NCBI GenBank assembly: GCA_964589785.1
Contig: CAZPUQ010000004.1
Location: forward strand, 186,001-250,000
DNA: 64,000 nt
Source: JAGVSR01 sp964589785
Lineage (GTDB): Bacteria; Pseudomonadota; Alphaproteobacteria; Rhizobiales; Hyphomicrobiaceae
Direction: 5' to 3'
Each line of letters opens with the position of its first letter. Within the stretch, counting starts at the first letter, position 1. Shown one piece after another: positions 16,550 to 25,961 of the stretch. Under the pieces are notes generated by a model that searched no databases, was not told the origin of the DNA, and saw only the letters and a program-made list of their open reading frames with translations. Position numbers and translations under genes: made by a program.

Positions 16550-17860
16550 CTAGCCGCGCTTCCTGCGCAGCGCGGCCCAGTAATCCAGGCGCTTGCGGAT
16601 CTCGCGCTCGAAGCCGCGCTCGGGCGGATCGTAATACTGCGGGCGGCGTGTCATCTCGTCGGGAAAGTAGTTCTGGCCGGAAAAGCCGTCGGGGGCGTCG
16701 TGATCGTACTGGTAGCCCTCGCCATAGCCCTCCTCCTCCATGAGCTTCGTCGGCGCATTGAGGATGATCTTGGGCGGCGACAACGAGCCGTGCTCGCGGG
16801 CAGCGCGCAGGGCGGCCTTGAAGGCGACGTAGTTGGCGTTCGATTTGGGCGCAGTGGCCAGATAGAGGACCGCCTCGGCGAGCGCCAGCTCGCCCTCGGG
16901 CGAGCCCAGGAAATCATAGGCGTCCTTCGCCGCATTGGCGACGACGAGCGCCTGCGGATCGGCAAGGCCGATGTCCTCCACCGCCATGCGCACGAGACGG
17001 CGGGCGAGGAATAGCCGGTCCTCGCCGCCCTCCAACATGCGCGCAAACCAGTAGAGCGCCGCGTCGGGATCGGAGCCGCGCACCGACTTGTGCAGCGCGG
17101 AGATGAGATTGTAGTGCCCTTCCCGGCCCTTGTCGTAGATGGGCGCGCGGCGCTGCACGATGCGCACGAGGCCTTCGCGCGCGATGGGCTTTGCGCCCTC
17201 CGGCACGGAGGAGAGCACATCCTCTGCCAGGTTGAGGACGGCGCGGCCGTCGCCGTCCGCCATCTGCAGCAGCGCAAGGCGCGCGTCGTCGTCGAGAGGA
17301 AGCTTGCGGCCCGTCTCCGCCTCGGCGCGCTGCAGCAGCGCCTCGAGAGCCGCGTCGTCGAGCCGGTTCAGCGTCAGCACGGTCGCCCGCGACAGGAGCG
17401 CGGGATTGAGCTCGAAGGACGGGTTATCGGTCGTCGCGCCGACGAGCGTGATCGTGCCGTCCTCCATGTGCGGCAGGAAGCTGTCCTGCTGCGAGCGGTT
17501 GAAGCGGTGGATCTCGTCGATGAAGAGTAGCGTGCCGCGACCCTGCTCGCGGTTGAGCCGCGCCCGGTCGAAGGCCTTGCGCAGATCCTGCACGCCCGAG
17601 AAGATGGCCGAGAGCTGCTCGAAGACGAGGTTGGTCTCGCCCGCCAGCAGCCGCGCGATCGTCGTCTTCCCGCAGCCGGGCGGACCCCACAAGATAAGGC
17701 TCGGCAGCCGGCCGGCCTTGAGCAGACGGCTGAGCTTGCCGTCGGGGCCGACGAGGTGGTCCTGGCCGGTGACGTCGGAGAGCGTGCGCGGACGCAGCCG
17801 GTCGGCGAGCGGGCGGGGCGCGCTTTTCTCCAGGCCGGCGGCTTCAAACAGATTGGTCAC
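16550..17860 (-). CDS. rarA: RarA (MgsA), AAA+ replication-associated recombination protein
   Basis: 436 residues. The clamp-loader-like AAA+ module carries Walker A GPPGCGKTT (59-67), Walker B LLFIDEIHRF (111-120), sensor I GATTDNPSFELN and the arginine-finger region LLSRATVLTLN. The C-terminal half has the tetramerisation domain ending KIILNAPTKLMEEEGYGEGY and YDHDAPDGFSGQNYFPDEM, typical of RarA/WRNIP1. It acts at stalled forks with the replisome and single-strand-binding protein. It lies 86 bp past the degP stop, in the rplQ-degP-rarA order common in Rhizobiales. Confidence 0.95.
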   Translation of the reverse strand: MTNLFEAAGLEKSAPRPLADRLRPRTLSDVTGQDHLVGPDGKLSRLLKAGRLPSLILWGPPGCGKTTIARLLAGETNLVFEQLSAIFSGVQDLRKAFDRARLNREQGRGTLLFIDEIHRFNRSQQDSFLPHMEDGTITLVGATTDNPSFELNPALLSRATVLTLNRLDDAALEALLQRAEAETGRKLPLDDDARLALLQMADGDGRAVLNLAEDVLSSVPEGAKPIAREGLVRIVQRRAPIYDKGREGHYNLISALHKSVRGSDPDAALYWFARMLEGGEDRLFLARRLVRMAVEDIGLADPQALVVANAAKDAYDFLGSPEGELALAEAVLYLATAPKSNANYVAFKAALRAAREHGSLSPPKIILNAPTKLMEEEGYGEGYQYDHDAPDGFSGQNYFPDEMTRRPQYYDPPERGFEREIRKRLDYWAALRRKRG

Positions 17861-17946
17861 ATCGCTCCCGTATCGTCGGTCGTCATGGATGCGAGCAGCA
17901 TAGGCATCAAAGCGGCTGCACGAAACAGCCCGGCGGCCAGGGCCGT

Positions 17947-19380
17947 CTAGCCCGGCACCTGCAGGATCATGGCCTTGCCGTCGCGGCGGATGCCGATGAG
18001 CCAGGTCCGCTGCCGGGCGGCCAGCGTCTGCTCCAGATCGGCAATGGAATTGATCGGCGTGCGGCTGATCTCGGTGATGACATCGCCGGGCTGGAAGCCC
18101 AGCCGCTGCGCAATCGAACCGGGCCGCAGGGAGACGATCGCCACCCCGTCGCCCTCGTCGATGCCGAGCTCGTCGGCAAGCCCGGGCAGGATGTTGGAGA
18201 CGCGGGCGCCGTCGAAGGGATGCTGGCCGGCCAGATTGCGCACGTCGTCCTTGCCGGGCTGCGGCGGAGCGGCGAGCTTCAGATCGATCGTCACCGGCTG
18301 ACGGTTGCGCAAGAGGTCGATGCGGGCCGCGTTGCCGATGCCGCGCGTCGTCAGCCGGTAATAGACCGCGCGCGGATCGGAGACCTCGAAGCCGTCGACC
18401 CGGGTGATGACGTCGCCCGCCTGCAGCCCCGCCGCCGCACCGGGCCCGCGGTTGGAGACGCGCGAGACGATCGCACCGGAAATGCGGTCGAGCCCGAGCG
18501 CATCGGCGATCTCGCGGGTCACGGGCTCCAGCACCACGCCGAGCCAGGGCCGCTCCACCTTGCGTCCCGCGGCGGTGCTTTCGACATAGAGCCGCACGAG
18601 GTTGGACGGAATCGCGAACCCGATGCCCTGCGATCCGCCGGTCTGGCTGAAGATCATCGTGTTGATGCCGACGAGCCGTCCCGACATGTCGATCAGCGCG
18701 CCGCCGGAGTTGCCGGGATTGATGGCCGCATCCGTCTGGATGAACACCTGGCTGTCGGAGCGACCGATCTCGGAGCGGGCGAGTGCCGACACGATGCCGC
18801 TCGTCACCGTCTGACCGACACCGAACGGATTGCCGATGGCGAGCACGAGATCGCCGACCTCGAGCGTGTCGCTGTCCTCGAACTCGATCACGGGGAAGCG
18901 ACCGTCGCCGCCCTCGATCTTCAGGATGGCGATGTCGGTCTTGTCGTCCTGCATGACGACGCGGGCATCGAACTCGCGCTTGTCGGCGAGCGCGACGCGG
19001 ATCTCGGTCTCGCCGCGGCCCCGGATGACGTGTGTGTTCGTGACGACGGTTCCATCGGGCGACACGATCACGCCGGAGCCGAGCGAGCTCTGGATGCGCT
19101 CCGAGGGGCGGCCGAAGCGCTCGCCGAAGAACTGCCGGAAGAACGGGTCGTTCGCGAACGGCGAGGAGAAGGCTTGCACGCGGCGGCGGACGTAGACGTT
19201 GACGACGGCTGGAGAGGCCCTGCGGGCGATCGGCGCAAAGGAATACTGGACCACCTCGCGCGAGGACGGCACCTGACGCTTCTGCGCGTCCGACGGCGCG
19301 GATGTTGCGAGAGCCATGAAGATGAGCGCAAGCAGGAGACCGGCAAGACCGATCATCGAAGGGGCGGCGCGGTTCGTCAT
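17947..19380 (-). CDS. degP: Do-family periplasmic serine protease (DegP/DegQ-like)
   Basis: 477 residues. The N-terminus (GLAGLLLALIFMALATSAPS) is a signal peptide or anchor. The chymotrypsin-like domain has the triad His117 (TNTHVIRG), Asp149 (DDKTDIAIL) and Ser225 (NPGNSGGALI). Two PDZ domains follow (from ~285 and ~390), the second with RPGSIAQRLGFQPGDVITEI. It degrades or refolds misfolded envelope proteins. The first ~40 residues after the signal contain RVQAFSSPFANDPFFRQFFG, the LA-loop-like F-rich segment. No sigma-E/RpoH promoter was identified in the 246-bp gap before rplQ's end. Confidence 0.93.
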   Translation of the reverse strand: MTNRAAPSMIGLAGLLLALIFMALATSAPSDAQKRQVPSSREVVQYSFAPIARRASPAVVNVYVRRRVQAFSSPFANDPFFRQFFGERFGRPSERIQSSLGSGVIVSPDGTVVTNTHVIRGRGETEIRVALADKREFDARVVMQDDKTDIAILKIEGGDGRFPVIEFEDSDTLEVGDLVLAIGNPFGVGQTVTSGIVSALARSEIGRSDSQVFIQTDAAINPGNSGGALIDMSGRLVGINTMIFSQTGGSQGIGFAIPSNLVRLYVESTAAGRKVERPWLGVVLEPVTREIADALGLDRISGAIVSRVSNRGPGAAAGLQAGDVITRVDGFEVSDPRAVYYRLTTRGIGNAARIDLLRNRQPVTIDLKLAAPPQPGKDDVRNLAGQHPFDGARVSNILPGLADELGIDEGDGVAIVSLRPGSIAQRLGFQPGDVITEISRTPINSIADLEQTLAARQRTWLIGIRRDGKAMILQVPG

Positions 19381-19479
19381 GCGGATCCTCGGCGGCTGCC
19401 GGGCGAAACGAGGCTCCGGCTCTTCTGGCGCCCGATATAGGTCATGCCCCGGCCGAGAGAAAGGTCGCGCTGACCTTGT

Positions 19480-19520
19480 CCCCTCTCCCCGTCCTCACCG
19501 GGAGAGGTTGGGGTGAGGGG
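19480..19520. repeat. C/T-rich REP-like inverted repeat
   Basis: Imperfect palindrome CCCCTCTCCCC ... GGGGTGAGGGG with CCGGGAGAGG in between. The same C4TCTC4-type arm occurs as a perfect hairpin at 47961-47988. It is probably a member of a dispersed intergenic repeat family. Confidence 0.55.
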
Positions 19521-19555
19521 CAGCCACGCGTGAGAGGCCGCCGCTTGCCAATCCC

Positions 19556-19595
19556 TCAAAACGCAGGACGCCCGCCGGACAGGCCGGCGGGCGTC
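19556..19595 (-). terminator. Rho-independent terminator of the ribosomal protein supercluster
   Basis: A perfect 12-bp stem (GACGCCCGCCGG at 19567-19578 with its complement at 19584-19595) and a 5-nt loop, followed on the minus strand by CTGCGTTTTGAG. It begins 31 bp past the rplQ stop, ending the alpha operon. Confidence 0.75.
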
Positions 19596-19626
19596 GCGCG
19601 GGGATCGGGGCTGATCCGGGGCGGCG

Positions 19627-20058
19627 TCAGACGGCGGCTTCCTCGCGGGCCTTCGCCTCGGCCTCGTGACGGGCCTTGTCGTCGGCGCCCTTCACACTCT
19701 CGTCGCGGTCGACGAGCTCGATGACGGCACGCGGCGCGCTGTCGCCGTAGCGAAACCCGGCCTTCAGCACGCGGGCATAGCCGCCGTTGCGCGACTTGTA
19801 GCGCGGGCCGAGCACGTCGAAAAGCTTCTTGACCATGTCCTCGTCGCGCAGGCGGGCAGCGGCAAGCCGGCGCGAGTTGAGATCACCGCGCTTGGCGAGC
19901 GTGATATACTTGTCGATGACGCGCCGCAGGTCCTTGGCCTTGGGCAGCGTGGTGACGATCTGCTCGTGCCGGATGAGGGCGGCCGCCATGTTGGAGAACA
20001 TGGCTTGGCGATGGCCGCTGTCGCGGTTGAAGCGGCGTCCGAGATGTCCGTGTTTCAT
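19627..20058 (-). CDS. rplQ: 50S ribosomal protein L17
   Basis: 143 residues starting MKHGHLGRRFNRDSGHRQAM, the invariant L17 opening; the last ~25 residues are an acidic/alanine extension (KGADDKARHEAEAKAREEAA). L17 sits near the polypeptide exit on the large subunit. It is the last gene of the alpha operon, 90 bp after rpoA. Confidence 0.97.
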   Translation of the reverse strand: MKHGHLGRRFNRDSGHRQAMFSNMAAALIRHEQIVTTLPKAKDLRRVIDKYITLAKRGDLNSRRLAAARLRDEDMVKKLFDVLGPRYKSRNGGYARVLKAGFRYGDSAPRAVIELVDRDESVKGADDKARHEAEAKAREEAAV

Positions 20059-20148
20059 GTGTCCTTGCTTTCCCTTGCGTTGTTGGCGTGCGGGCTTCTG
20101 TGGTCCCGCTTGTTGTCACGGCCGCCGCTCGGTCGCCGGGCATCGGCC

Positions 20149-21177
20149 TCAGTACTGGTCCTCGAAGCGCTTCGCCAGCTCCTCGATGTTGTCCGGCGGC
20201 CAGTTCGGCACTTCCATCCCGAGGTGCAGGCCCATGGAGGCGAGGACCTCCTTGATCTCGTTCAGCGACTTGCGGCCGAAGTTCGGCGTGCGCAGCATCT
20301 CCGCTTCCGTCTTCTGGATGAGGTCGCCGATGTAGACGATGTTGTCGTTCTTCAGGCAGTTGGCCGAACGCACGGACAGTTCCAGCTCGTCCACCTTCTT
20401 GAGCAGCGCGGCGTTGAAGGCGAGCTCGGGATGGCGGGCTTCCTCCTGCGGCTTCTTCGGCTCCTCGAAGTTGATGAAGACGGCAAGCTGGTCCTGCAGG
20501 ATGCGCGCGGCGAGCGCCACGGCGTCCTCGGCGCGGACCGACCCGTCGGTCTCGACCGTCATGGTGAGCTTGTCGTAGTCGAGGATCTGGCCCTCGCGGG
20601 TGTTCTCGACCCGATAGGAGACCTTCTTCACGGGCGTGTAGATGCTGTCGACGGCGATGAGGCCGATGGGTGCATCGTCCGGCCGGTTGCGCTCGGCGGG
20701 AACGTAGCCCTTGCCCATGTCGGCGGTGAACTCCATGCGCACCGACGCGCCCTGGTCGAGGTGGCAGATCACGTGCCCGGGGTTCAGGATCTCGACGTCG
20801 GAGGAGACCTCGATGTCGCCCGCCTTCACCGGCCCCGCGCCCTCCTTCTTGAGGACCATGCGCTTGACGCCCTCGGAATGGATGCGCAGCGCGATCTCCT
20901 TGATGTTGAGGACGATGTCGGTCACGTCCTCGCGCACGCCGGCGATGGAGGAGAACTCGTGCAGCACGCCATCGATCTGGACGGTCTTGATGGCTGCCCC
21001 CTGCAGCGAGGAGAGCAGCACGCGGCGCAGCGCGTTGCCGAGCGTCATGCCGAAGCCCCGCTCCAGCGGCTCGGCAATCACGGTTGCAAGACGCGTCCGG
21101 TCGCGGCCGGGAATGATCTCGAGCTTCGACGGCTTGATCAGGTCTTGCCAGTTCTTCTGGAGCACGTTGCTTGTCAC
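20149..21177 (-). CDS. rpoA: RNA polymerase alpha subunit
   Basis: 342 residues. The N-terminal dimerisation domain includes YGTFTIAEPLERGFGMTLGNALRR-like sequence (here LATVIAEPLERGFGMTLGNA) and LLSSLQGAAIKTVQIDG. The C-terminal domain includes ELSVRSANCLKNDNIVYIGD and GRKSLNEIKEVLASMGLHLG, which contact UP elements and activators. It starts beta/beta-prime assembly. The linker (EEPKKPQEEAR) is normal. Confidence 0.97.
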   Translation of the reverse strand: MTSNVLQKNWQDLIKPSKLEIIPGRDRTRLATVIAEPLERGFGMTLGNALRRVLLSSLQGAAIKTVQIDGVLHEFSSIAGVREDVTDIVLNIKEIALRIHSEGVKRMVLKKEGAGPVKAGDIEVSSDVEILNPGHVICHLDQGASVRMEFTADMGKGYVPAERNRPDDAPIGLIAVDSIYTPVKKVSYRVENTREGQILDYDKLTMTVETDGSVRAEDAVALAARILQDQLAVFINFEEPKKPQEEARHPELAFNAALLKKVDELELSVRSANCLKNDNIVYIGDLIQKTEAEMLRTPNFGRKSLNEIKEVLASMGLHLGMEVPNWPPDNIEELAKRFEDQY

Positions 21178-21332
21178 GTTTGGCCTCTCTCAGGTCGCGA
21201 GCGTCGCATCCTCGCCCAAGGCGCGCGCCCCATTACCCAGGGGTCTCGGATCCGGCCCGCAACGGGGGGCATATCTGCGTCCGGAGCGAAATGTCCGCGA
21301 GCGGCGCCAGGCGCGGCCCGCCGGTAGAAAAC

Positions 21333-21737
21333 TCAGACGCGGCGGCGCTTGCGCGGCCGGCAGCCGTTGTGCGGAATGGGCGTGACGTCGCGAATGGACG
21401 TGATCTGGAAGCCGACGGCCTGCAGCGCGCGCAGCGCCGATTCACGGCCCGAGCCCGGACCGCAGACCTCGACCTCGATGACCTTCACGCCATGCTCCTG
21501 GGCCTTCTTGCCGGCATCCTCGGCGGCCATCTGCGCGGCGAACGGCGTCGACTTGCGCGAGCCCTTGAAGCCCATCGTGCCCGAGGACGACCACGCGAGC
21601 GTGTTGCCCTGCGCATCGGTGATGGTGATCATGGTGTTGTTGAAGGACGCATTCACGTGCGCGATGCCCGACGTGATGTTCTTCTTCTCGCGGCGGCGCA
21701 CCTTGCCGCGTCCGGCCTGAGCCTGCTCTTTCGCCAT
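21333..21737 (-). CDS. rpsK: 30S ribosomal protein S11
   Basis: 134 residues with KKNITSGIAHVNASFNNTMI and the C-terminal IPHNGCRPRKRRRV, both typical of S11. It lies on the 30S platform near the mRNA exit. The 155-bp spacing to rpoA is larger than usual in the operon and holds no ORF. Confidence 0.97.
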   Translation of the reverse strand: MAKEQAQAGRGKVRRREKKNITSGIAHVNASFNNTMITITDAQGNTLAWSSSGTMGFKGSRKSTPFAAQMAAEDAGKKAQEHGVKVIEVEVCGPGSGRESALRALQAVGFQITSIRDVTPIPHNGCRPRKRRRV

Positions 21738-21847
21738 GGTCTTTCAAACTCCTGTCCCGCGCCCGGCGGGATCGTTTCTCGTCTGTGAAGCGGCCAGCCG
21801 CGCCGCCCGCACCATCGTGCGGGCCCGATGCGGCCGGCGCCTGGAAA

Positions 21848-22219
21848 TCACGCCTTCTTCTTGCCGGCGATCGGCTTGGCCGGGCCCTTGCGGGTGCGGG
21901 CATTGGTGTGGGTGCGCTGGCCGCGGACCGGCAGCCCCTTGCGGTGGCGCAGGCCGCGGTAGCAGCCCAGGTCCATGAGGCGCTTGACGTTCATGGAGAC
22001 TTCGCGGCGCAGGTCGCCTTCCACGATGTAGTCGCGGTCGATCGTCTCGCGGATCTGCAGCACCTCCGCGTCCGTCAACTGGTTGACGCGGCGCTCGGCG
22101 GGAATGCCGACGGCCTCGCAGATCTGCTGGGCAAATCTCGGCCCGATACCGTGGATATACTGAAGCGCAATGACGACGCGCTTCTGGGTCGGGATGTTCA
22201 CACCTGCAATACGGGCCAC
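21848..22219 (-). CDS. rpsM: 30S ribosomal protein S13
   Basis: 123 residues from GTG 22217-22219 (VARIAGVNIPTQKRVVIALQ). AGGAGAAG lies just upstream of the GTG, and the canonical S13 N-terminus (M-A-R-I-A-G-V-N-I-P) fixes this start; a longer frame to 22273 is not conserved. The C-terminal GQRTHTNARTRKGPAKPIAG tail reaches the P-site tRNA. rpmJ (L36), often just upstream in other bacteria, is absent here. Confidence 0.96.
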   Translation of the reverse strand: MARIAGVNIPTQKRVVIALQYIHGIGPRFAQQICEAVGIPAERRVNQLTDAEVLQIRETIDRDYIVEGDLRREVSMNVKRLMDLGCYRGLRHRKGLPVRGQRTHTNARTRKGPAKPIAGKKKA

Positions 22220-22456
22220 GATCTTCTCCTGGGCTTTCCATTCCGTGCGCCGGGTCTCTCCGCTGAGAGCCAAGCCATTGATTTTACCGGCTAAAACGAA
22301 ACGGACCTGACCTTGCGAGACAGCTTCGCCCGGCCAATCCGATCAACCCTGCGTCATGAAAGCGCGGTGTTGTAGCTCGGCAATACTCCTCCGTCAACCT
22401 TCCAAACCATCGTGTCACACCGAGCACGGAGCGCCGACGGCACCCCAGCCGCCCCG

Positions 22457-23050
22457 TCACGCCGTCGCGGCCTCCGCCAGGACGGCCTCGATCTGCGCGG
22501 AGACGTCCGCAATCGACGCCATGCCGTCGACCGTCTTGAGCTTCCGGTAGGCGTAGTAGTACCCGATCAGCGGCGCCGTCTCGCGGTAGTAGGCCATGAG
22601 CCGCGTGCGAAGCGCCTCGGCGTTGTCGTCGGCCCGCACCGTTCCGCCGGCGGCGAGCGTCTCGCGGGCGCGGGTCTCGATACGGGAGACGAGGATCGCA
22701 TCGTCGACCTTGACCTCGACGACGGCATCGAGGTCCTTGCCCTTCGAGGCCAGCAGGCTGCCCAGCGCATCGGCCTGCTTCAGGGTGCGGGGGAAGCCGT
22801 CGAGGATGAAGCCCTTGGCGCAGTCCGGCGCATCGATGCGCTCGGCGATGATGCCGATGACGATCTCGTCCGAGACGAGCCCGCCGCTTTTCATGACCGC
22901 CTCGGCCTTTTTGCCGATCTCGGTGCCGGATTGCACGGCTGCGCGCAGCATGTCGCCCGTCGAGAGCTGCACGAGCCCATGCCTGGCGGCGAGCACCTGC
23001 GCCTGCGTTCCCTTGCCCGCGCCCGGCGGCCCCAGCAGGATCAGGTTCAC
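22457..23050 (-). CDS. adk: Adenylate kinase
   Basis: 197 residues from GTG 23048-23050: the P-loop GPPGAGKGTQAQ, LSTGDMLRAAV, GFILDGFPRTLKQADAL, and R-x-D-D-N in VRADDNAEALRTRL. The LID domain is the short form without the zinc-cysteine insert, as in other alphaproteobacteria. It interconverts AMP + ATP with 2 ADP. Its start overlaps the secY stop as GTGA, the classic secY-adk pair. Confidence 0.96.
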   Translation of the reverse strand: MNLILLGPPGAGKGTQAQVLAARHGLVQLSTGDMLRAAVQSGTEIGKKAEAVMKSGGLVSDEIVIGIIAERIDAPDCAKGFILDGFPRTLKQADALGSLLASKGKDLDAVVEVKVDDAILVSRIETRARETLAAGGTVRADDNAEALRTRLMAYYRETAPLIGYYYAYRKLKTVDGMASIADVSAQIEAVLAEAATA

Positions 23051-24417
23051 CGGCGCCCCCTGTTGCTCGTGGCACCGCGAAGCTTGGCCTTCTTGATCAG
23101 CCCCTCATACTGATGCGCGAGCAGATGGCTCTGGATCTGCGCGACCGTGTCCATCGTGACCGACACGGCGATGAGGAGCGAGGTGCCGCCGAAGTAGAAC
23201 GGCAGCGCGGCATGGGAGACGAGGAACTCCGGCAGCACGCAGACCGCGGCGAGATAGAGCGCGCCGACGAGCGTGATGCGGGTCAGAACATAGTCGATGT
23301 ATTCGGCGGTCTTCTCGCCCGGGCGGATGCCGGGCAGGAACCCGCCGTACTTGCGCAGGTTGTCGGCCGTCTCCTTCGGGTTGAACACGAGCGCCGTGTA
23401 GAAGAACGCGAAGAAGATGATGAGGGCGGCCGTCAGCGCCATGTGCAACGGCTGGCCCATGCCGAGCGAGGCGACGATCGAGTTCAGCCACTCCGAGCCC
23501 TGGCCGCCGCCCGAACCCATGAACTGGGCGGCCGTGATCGGCAGCAGCAGGAGCGAGGAGGCGAAGATCGGCGGGATGACGCCGGCGGAGTTGAGCTTCA
23601 GCGGCAGGTGCGAGGATTCGCCCTGCGTCATGCGGTTGCCGACCTGGCGTTTTGGATACTGGATCAGCAGGCGGCGCTGCGCACGCTCGATGAAGACGAC
23701 AGCGGCGACGACCGAGAGCATGAGGATCAGGAGGCCGAACAGCAGCGGCGTCGAGATCGATCCGGCGCGCGCCAGCTCGAAGAGGCCGGCGAGCGCGGCG
23801 GGCAGGTTGGCCACGATGCCGGCGAAGATGATGAGGGAGATGCCGTTGCCGACGCCGCGCTGCGTGATCTGCTCGCCGAGCCACATCAGAAACATGGTGC
23901 CGCCGACGAGCGTGATGACGGTCGAGAAGCGGAAGAACCAGCCCGGATCCCTCACGATCGCTCCGGCCGCGCCCGAGGAGGAGCCCTCGAGGCCGATGGC
24001 GATGCCGTAGGCCTGAAGCGCCGCGAGCACCACCGTCAGGTAGCGCGTGTACTGGTTGATCTGCTTGCGGCCGCTCTCGCCCTCCTTCTTCAGGGCCTCG
24101 AGCTTGGGCGAGACCGACGTCATGATCTGGATGATGATCGACGCGGAGATGTAGGGCATGATGTTCAGCGCGAAGATCGCGAGCCGCTCGACGGCGCCGC
24201 CGGCGAACATGTTGAACATGCCGAGAATGCCGGAGGACTGGGCCTTGAACGCCTCCGCGAACGCCGCCGCATTGATGCCCGGCAGCGGAATGAAGGTGCC
24301 CAGACGATAGACGAGAAGGGCGCCGAGCGTGAACCAGAGGCGCTTCTTCAGTTCCTCCGCTTTCGCGAAGGCGCCGAAGTTGAGGTTGGAGGCAAGCTGC
24401 TCGGCAGCGGATACCAT
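23047..24417 (-). CDS. secY: SecY, protein translocase channel subunit
   Basis: 456 residues and ten transmembrane helices. Characteristic segments are FIPLPGINAAAF, GILGMFNMFAGGAVERLAIF (plug and helix 2), IMPYISASIIIQIMTSV, KREGESGRKQINQYTRY-type loop (here KKEGESGRKQINQYTRYLT), and C5 loop KYGGFLPGIRPGEKTAEYID with the SecA-contacting Arg. It forms the channel with SecE (51349-51546) and SecG. Confidence 0.97.
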   Translation of the reverse strand: MVSAAEQLASNLNFGAFAKAEELKKRLWFTLGALLVYRLGTFIPLPGINAAAFAEAFKAQSSGILGMFNMFAGGAVERLAIFALNIMPYISASIIIQIMTSVSPKLEALKKEGESGRKQINQYTRYLTVVLAALQAYGIAIGLEGSSSGAAGAIVRDPGWFFRFSTVITLVGGTMFLMWLGEQITQRGVGNGISLIIFAGIVANLPAALAGLFELARAGSISTPLLFGLLILMLSVVAAVVFIERAQRRLLIQYPKRQVGNRMTQGESSHLPLKLNSAGVIPPIFASSLLLLPITAAQFMGSGGGQGSEWLNSIVASLGMGQPLHMALTAALIIFFAFFYTALVFNPKETADNLRKYGGFLPGIRPGEKTAEYIDYVLTRITLVGALYLAAVCVLPEFLVSHAALPFYFGGTSLLIAVSVTMDTVAQIQSHLLAHQYEGLIKKAKLRGATSNRGRR

Positions 24418-24557
24418 CGTGATCTCTCCTGACCCTCGAAAGCCGGGCTGCGGATCAAGCGCCGCTCAAGCCGCGCCCGCCTCCCGGTCCTTGACCGGCC
24501 GGAGCGGTTCGCTCCGGCGCGACCGGGATATGGGCGCTGGCGCGCGACCTTGCCAGC

Positions 24558-25106
24558 CTAATCCTCCGACTTCGCCCCGGGCTTGACCGGGCCCGCCTTC
24601 TTGGCCGCCGACTTCTTGCGCTTGGCCTCGTCGGCCGCGAGGACCTTGACCTCGACGATCTTCAGCGAGCCGCCCGCCTTCTCGATGGCGGCCTTGGCGG
24701 ACGCCGACGCGCCGTTCGCCGTGATGGCAAGCTTGGTCTTGAGCTCGCCCGTGCCGAGCACGCGCAGGCCGTCCTTGGGACGGCGCAAGACGCCGGCCTC
24801 GACGAGAGCGGCGACATCGACCGCCTGGCCGGCCTTCAGCTTGCCGTCCTCGACGGCCTTCTGCAGCGCGCCGACATTGATCTCGTTGAAGTCCTTGGCG
24901 CGCCATTTGTTGAAGCCGCGCTTGGGGAGGCGGCGATGCAGCGGCATCTGGCCGCCTTCAAAACCGCCGATGGCGACGCCCGAGCGTGCCGTCTGGCCCT
25001 TGCCGCCGCGGCCGCCGGTCTTGCCGAGGCCCGAGCCGATGCCGCGGCCGATGCGGACGCGCCGCTTGCGCGCGCCGGCGTTGTCGTTGATCTCATTGAG
25101 CCGCAT
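24558..25106 (-). CDS. rplO: 50S ribosomal protein L15
   Basis: 182 residues starting MRLNEINDNAGARKRRVRIG; RGIGSGLGKTGGRGGKGQTA and GFEGGQMPLHRRLPKRGF are the family marks. The ATG at 25104-25106 was chosen over a frame 12 codons longer on conservation. The C-terminal ~25 residues are a Lys/Ala-rich extension. It lies 140 bp before secY. Confidence 0.96.
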   Translation of the reverse strand: MRLNEINDNAGARKRRVRIGRGIGSGLGKTGGRGGKGQTARSGVAIGGFEGGQMPLHRRLPKRGFNKWRAKDFNEINVGALQKAVEDGKLKAGQAVDVAALVEAGVLRRPKDGLRVLGTGELKTKLAITANGASASAKAAIEKAGGSLKIVEVKVLAADEAKRKKSAAKKAGPVKPGAKSED

Positions 25107-25138
25107 GGGACGGGCGCTCCTCACAATTCGGGTCTGCC

Positions 25139-25333
25139 TCAAGCCTCGTCGACGACGCGGACGAGGTGGGGAATGGAGTTGATCATGCCGCGCACGGCCG
25201 GGGTGTCCTCCAGCGTGCGGCGGCGGTGAAGCTTATCGAGGCCGAGCCCGCGCAGCGTCTGCGTCTGCTTGCCCGGGCGGCGCGCGGCGCTCGCAAACTG
25301 CTCGACCGTTACGGTCTTCTTCTTGTCAGCCAT
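25139..25333 (-). CDS. rpmD: 50S ribosomal protein L30
   Basis: 64 residues: KTVTVEQFASAARRPGKQTQ then TLRGLGLDKLHRRRTLEDTP and INSIPHLVRVVDE. This is the short bacterial L30 fold. It lies between rpsE (30 bp) and rplO (32 bp). Confidence 0.96.
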   Translation of the reverse strand: MADKKKTVTVEQFASAARRPGKQTQTLRGLGLDKLHRRRTLEDTPAVRGMINSIPHLVRVVDEA

Positions 25334-25363
25334 GGAACCGTTCCTTCAGATCAGACGCGCCGC

Positions 25364-25945
25364 TCAGATATCGGCGCCGGCCTCGGAGGCGACCGAGCCG
25401 TCGCGCCGGCGGGCCACGATGTCGGAGACCTTCAGATTGCGGCGAGCGGCGACGCCGCGCGGATTCTCCTGGCCCTTGAGGGCGTCGAAGGTCGCGCGCA
25501 CGACGTTGTAGGGGTTGGTGGAGCCGAGCGACTTGGCGACCACGTCATGGACGCCCAGCATCTCGAACACGGCGCGCATGGCGCCGCCGGCGATGATGCC
25601 GGTGCCGGCCGGAGCCGAGCGCACGACGACACGGCCCGAGCCGTGGCGGCCCTCGCTGTCGTGATGCAGGGTGCGGGCGTCGCGCAGCGGCACGCGGACG
25701 AGGTTGCGGCGGGCGGCCTCCGTCGCCTTGCGGATCGCTTCGGGCACCTCACGCGCCTTGCCGTGGCCGAAGCCGACGCGGCCGCGCAGGTCGCCGACGA
25801 CGACGAGGGCCGCAAAACCGAAGCGCTTGCCGCCCTTCACGACCTTCGCGACGCGATTGATGTGTACGAGCTTGTCGGTGAACTCGCTCTCGACCTTCTC
25901 GCGATCGCGATCGCGTCCGCGCTCTTTCTGGGGTCCACGTGCCAC
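25364..25945 (-). CDS. rpsE: 30S ribosomal protein S5
   Basis: 193 residues. The dsRBD-like N domain has KVVKGGKRFGFAALVVVGD, with the ram/spectinomycin loop normal (KGGKRF), and the C-terminal domain has GGAMRAVFEMLGVHDVVAKS. I chose GTG 25943-25945 (VARGPQKERG) because AAAGGGA sits 8-9 nt upstream; a TTG two codons earlier would leave almost no spacing. Confidence 0.95.
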   Translation of the reverse strand: MARGPQKERGRDRDREKVESEFTDKLVHINRVAKVVKGGKRFGFAALVVVGDLRGRVGFGHGKAREVPEAIRKATEAARRNLVRVPLRDARTLHHDSEGRHGSGRVVVRSAPAGTGIIAGGAMRAVFEMLGVHDVVAKSLGSTNPYNVVRATFDALKGQENPRGVAARRNLKVSDIVARRRDGSVASEAGADI

Positions 25946-25961
25946 GGTCAAATCCCTTTCA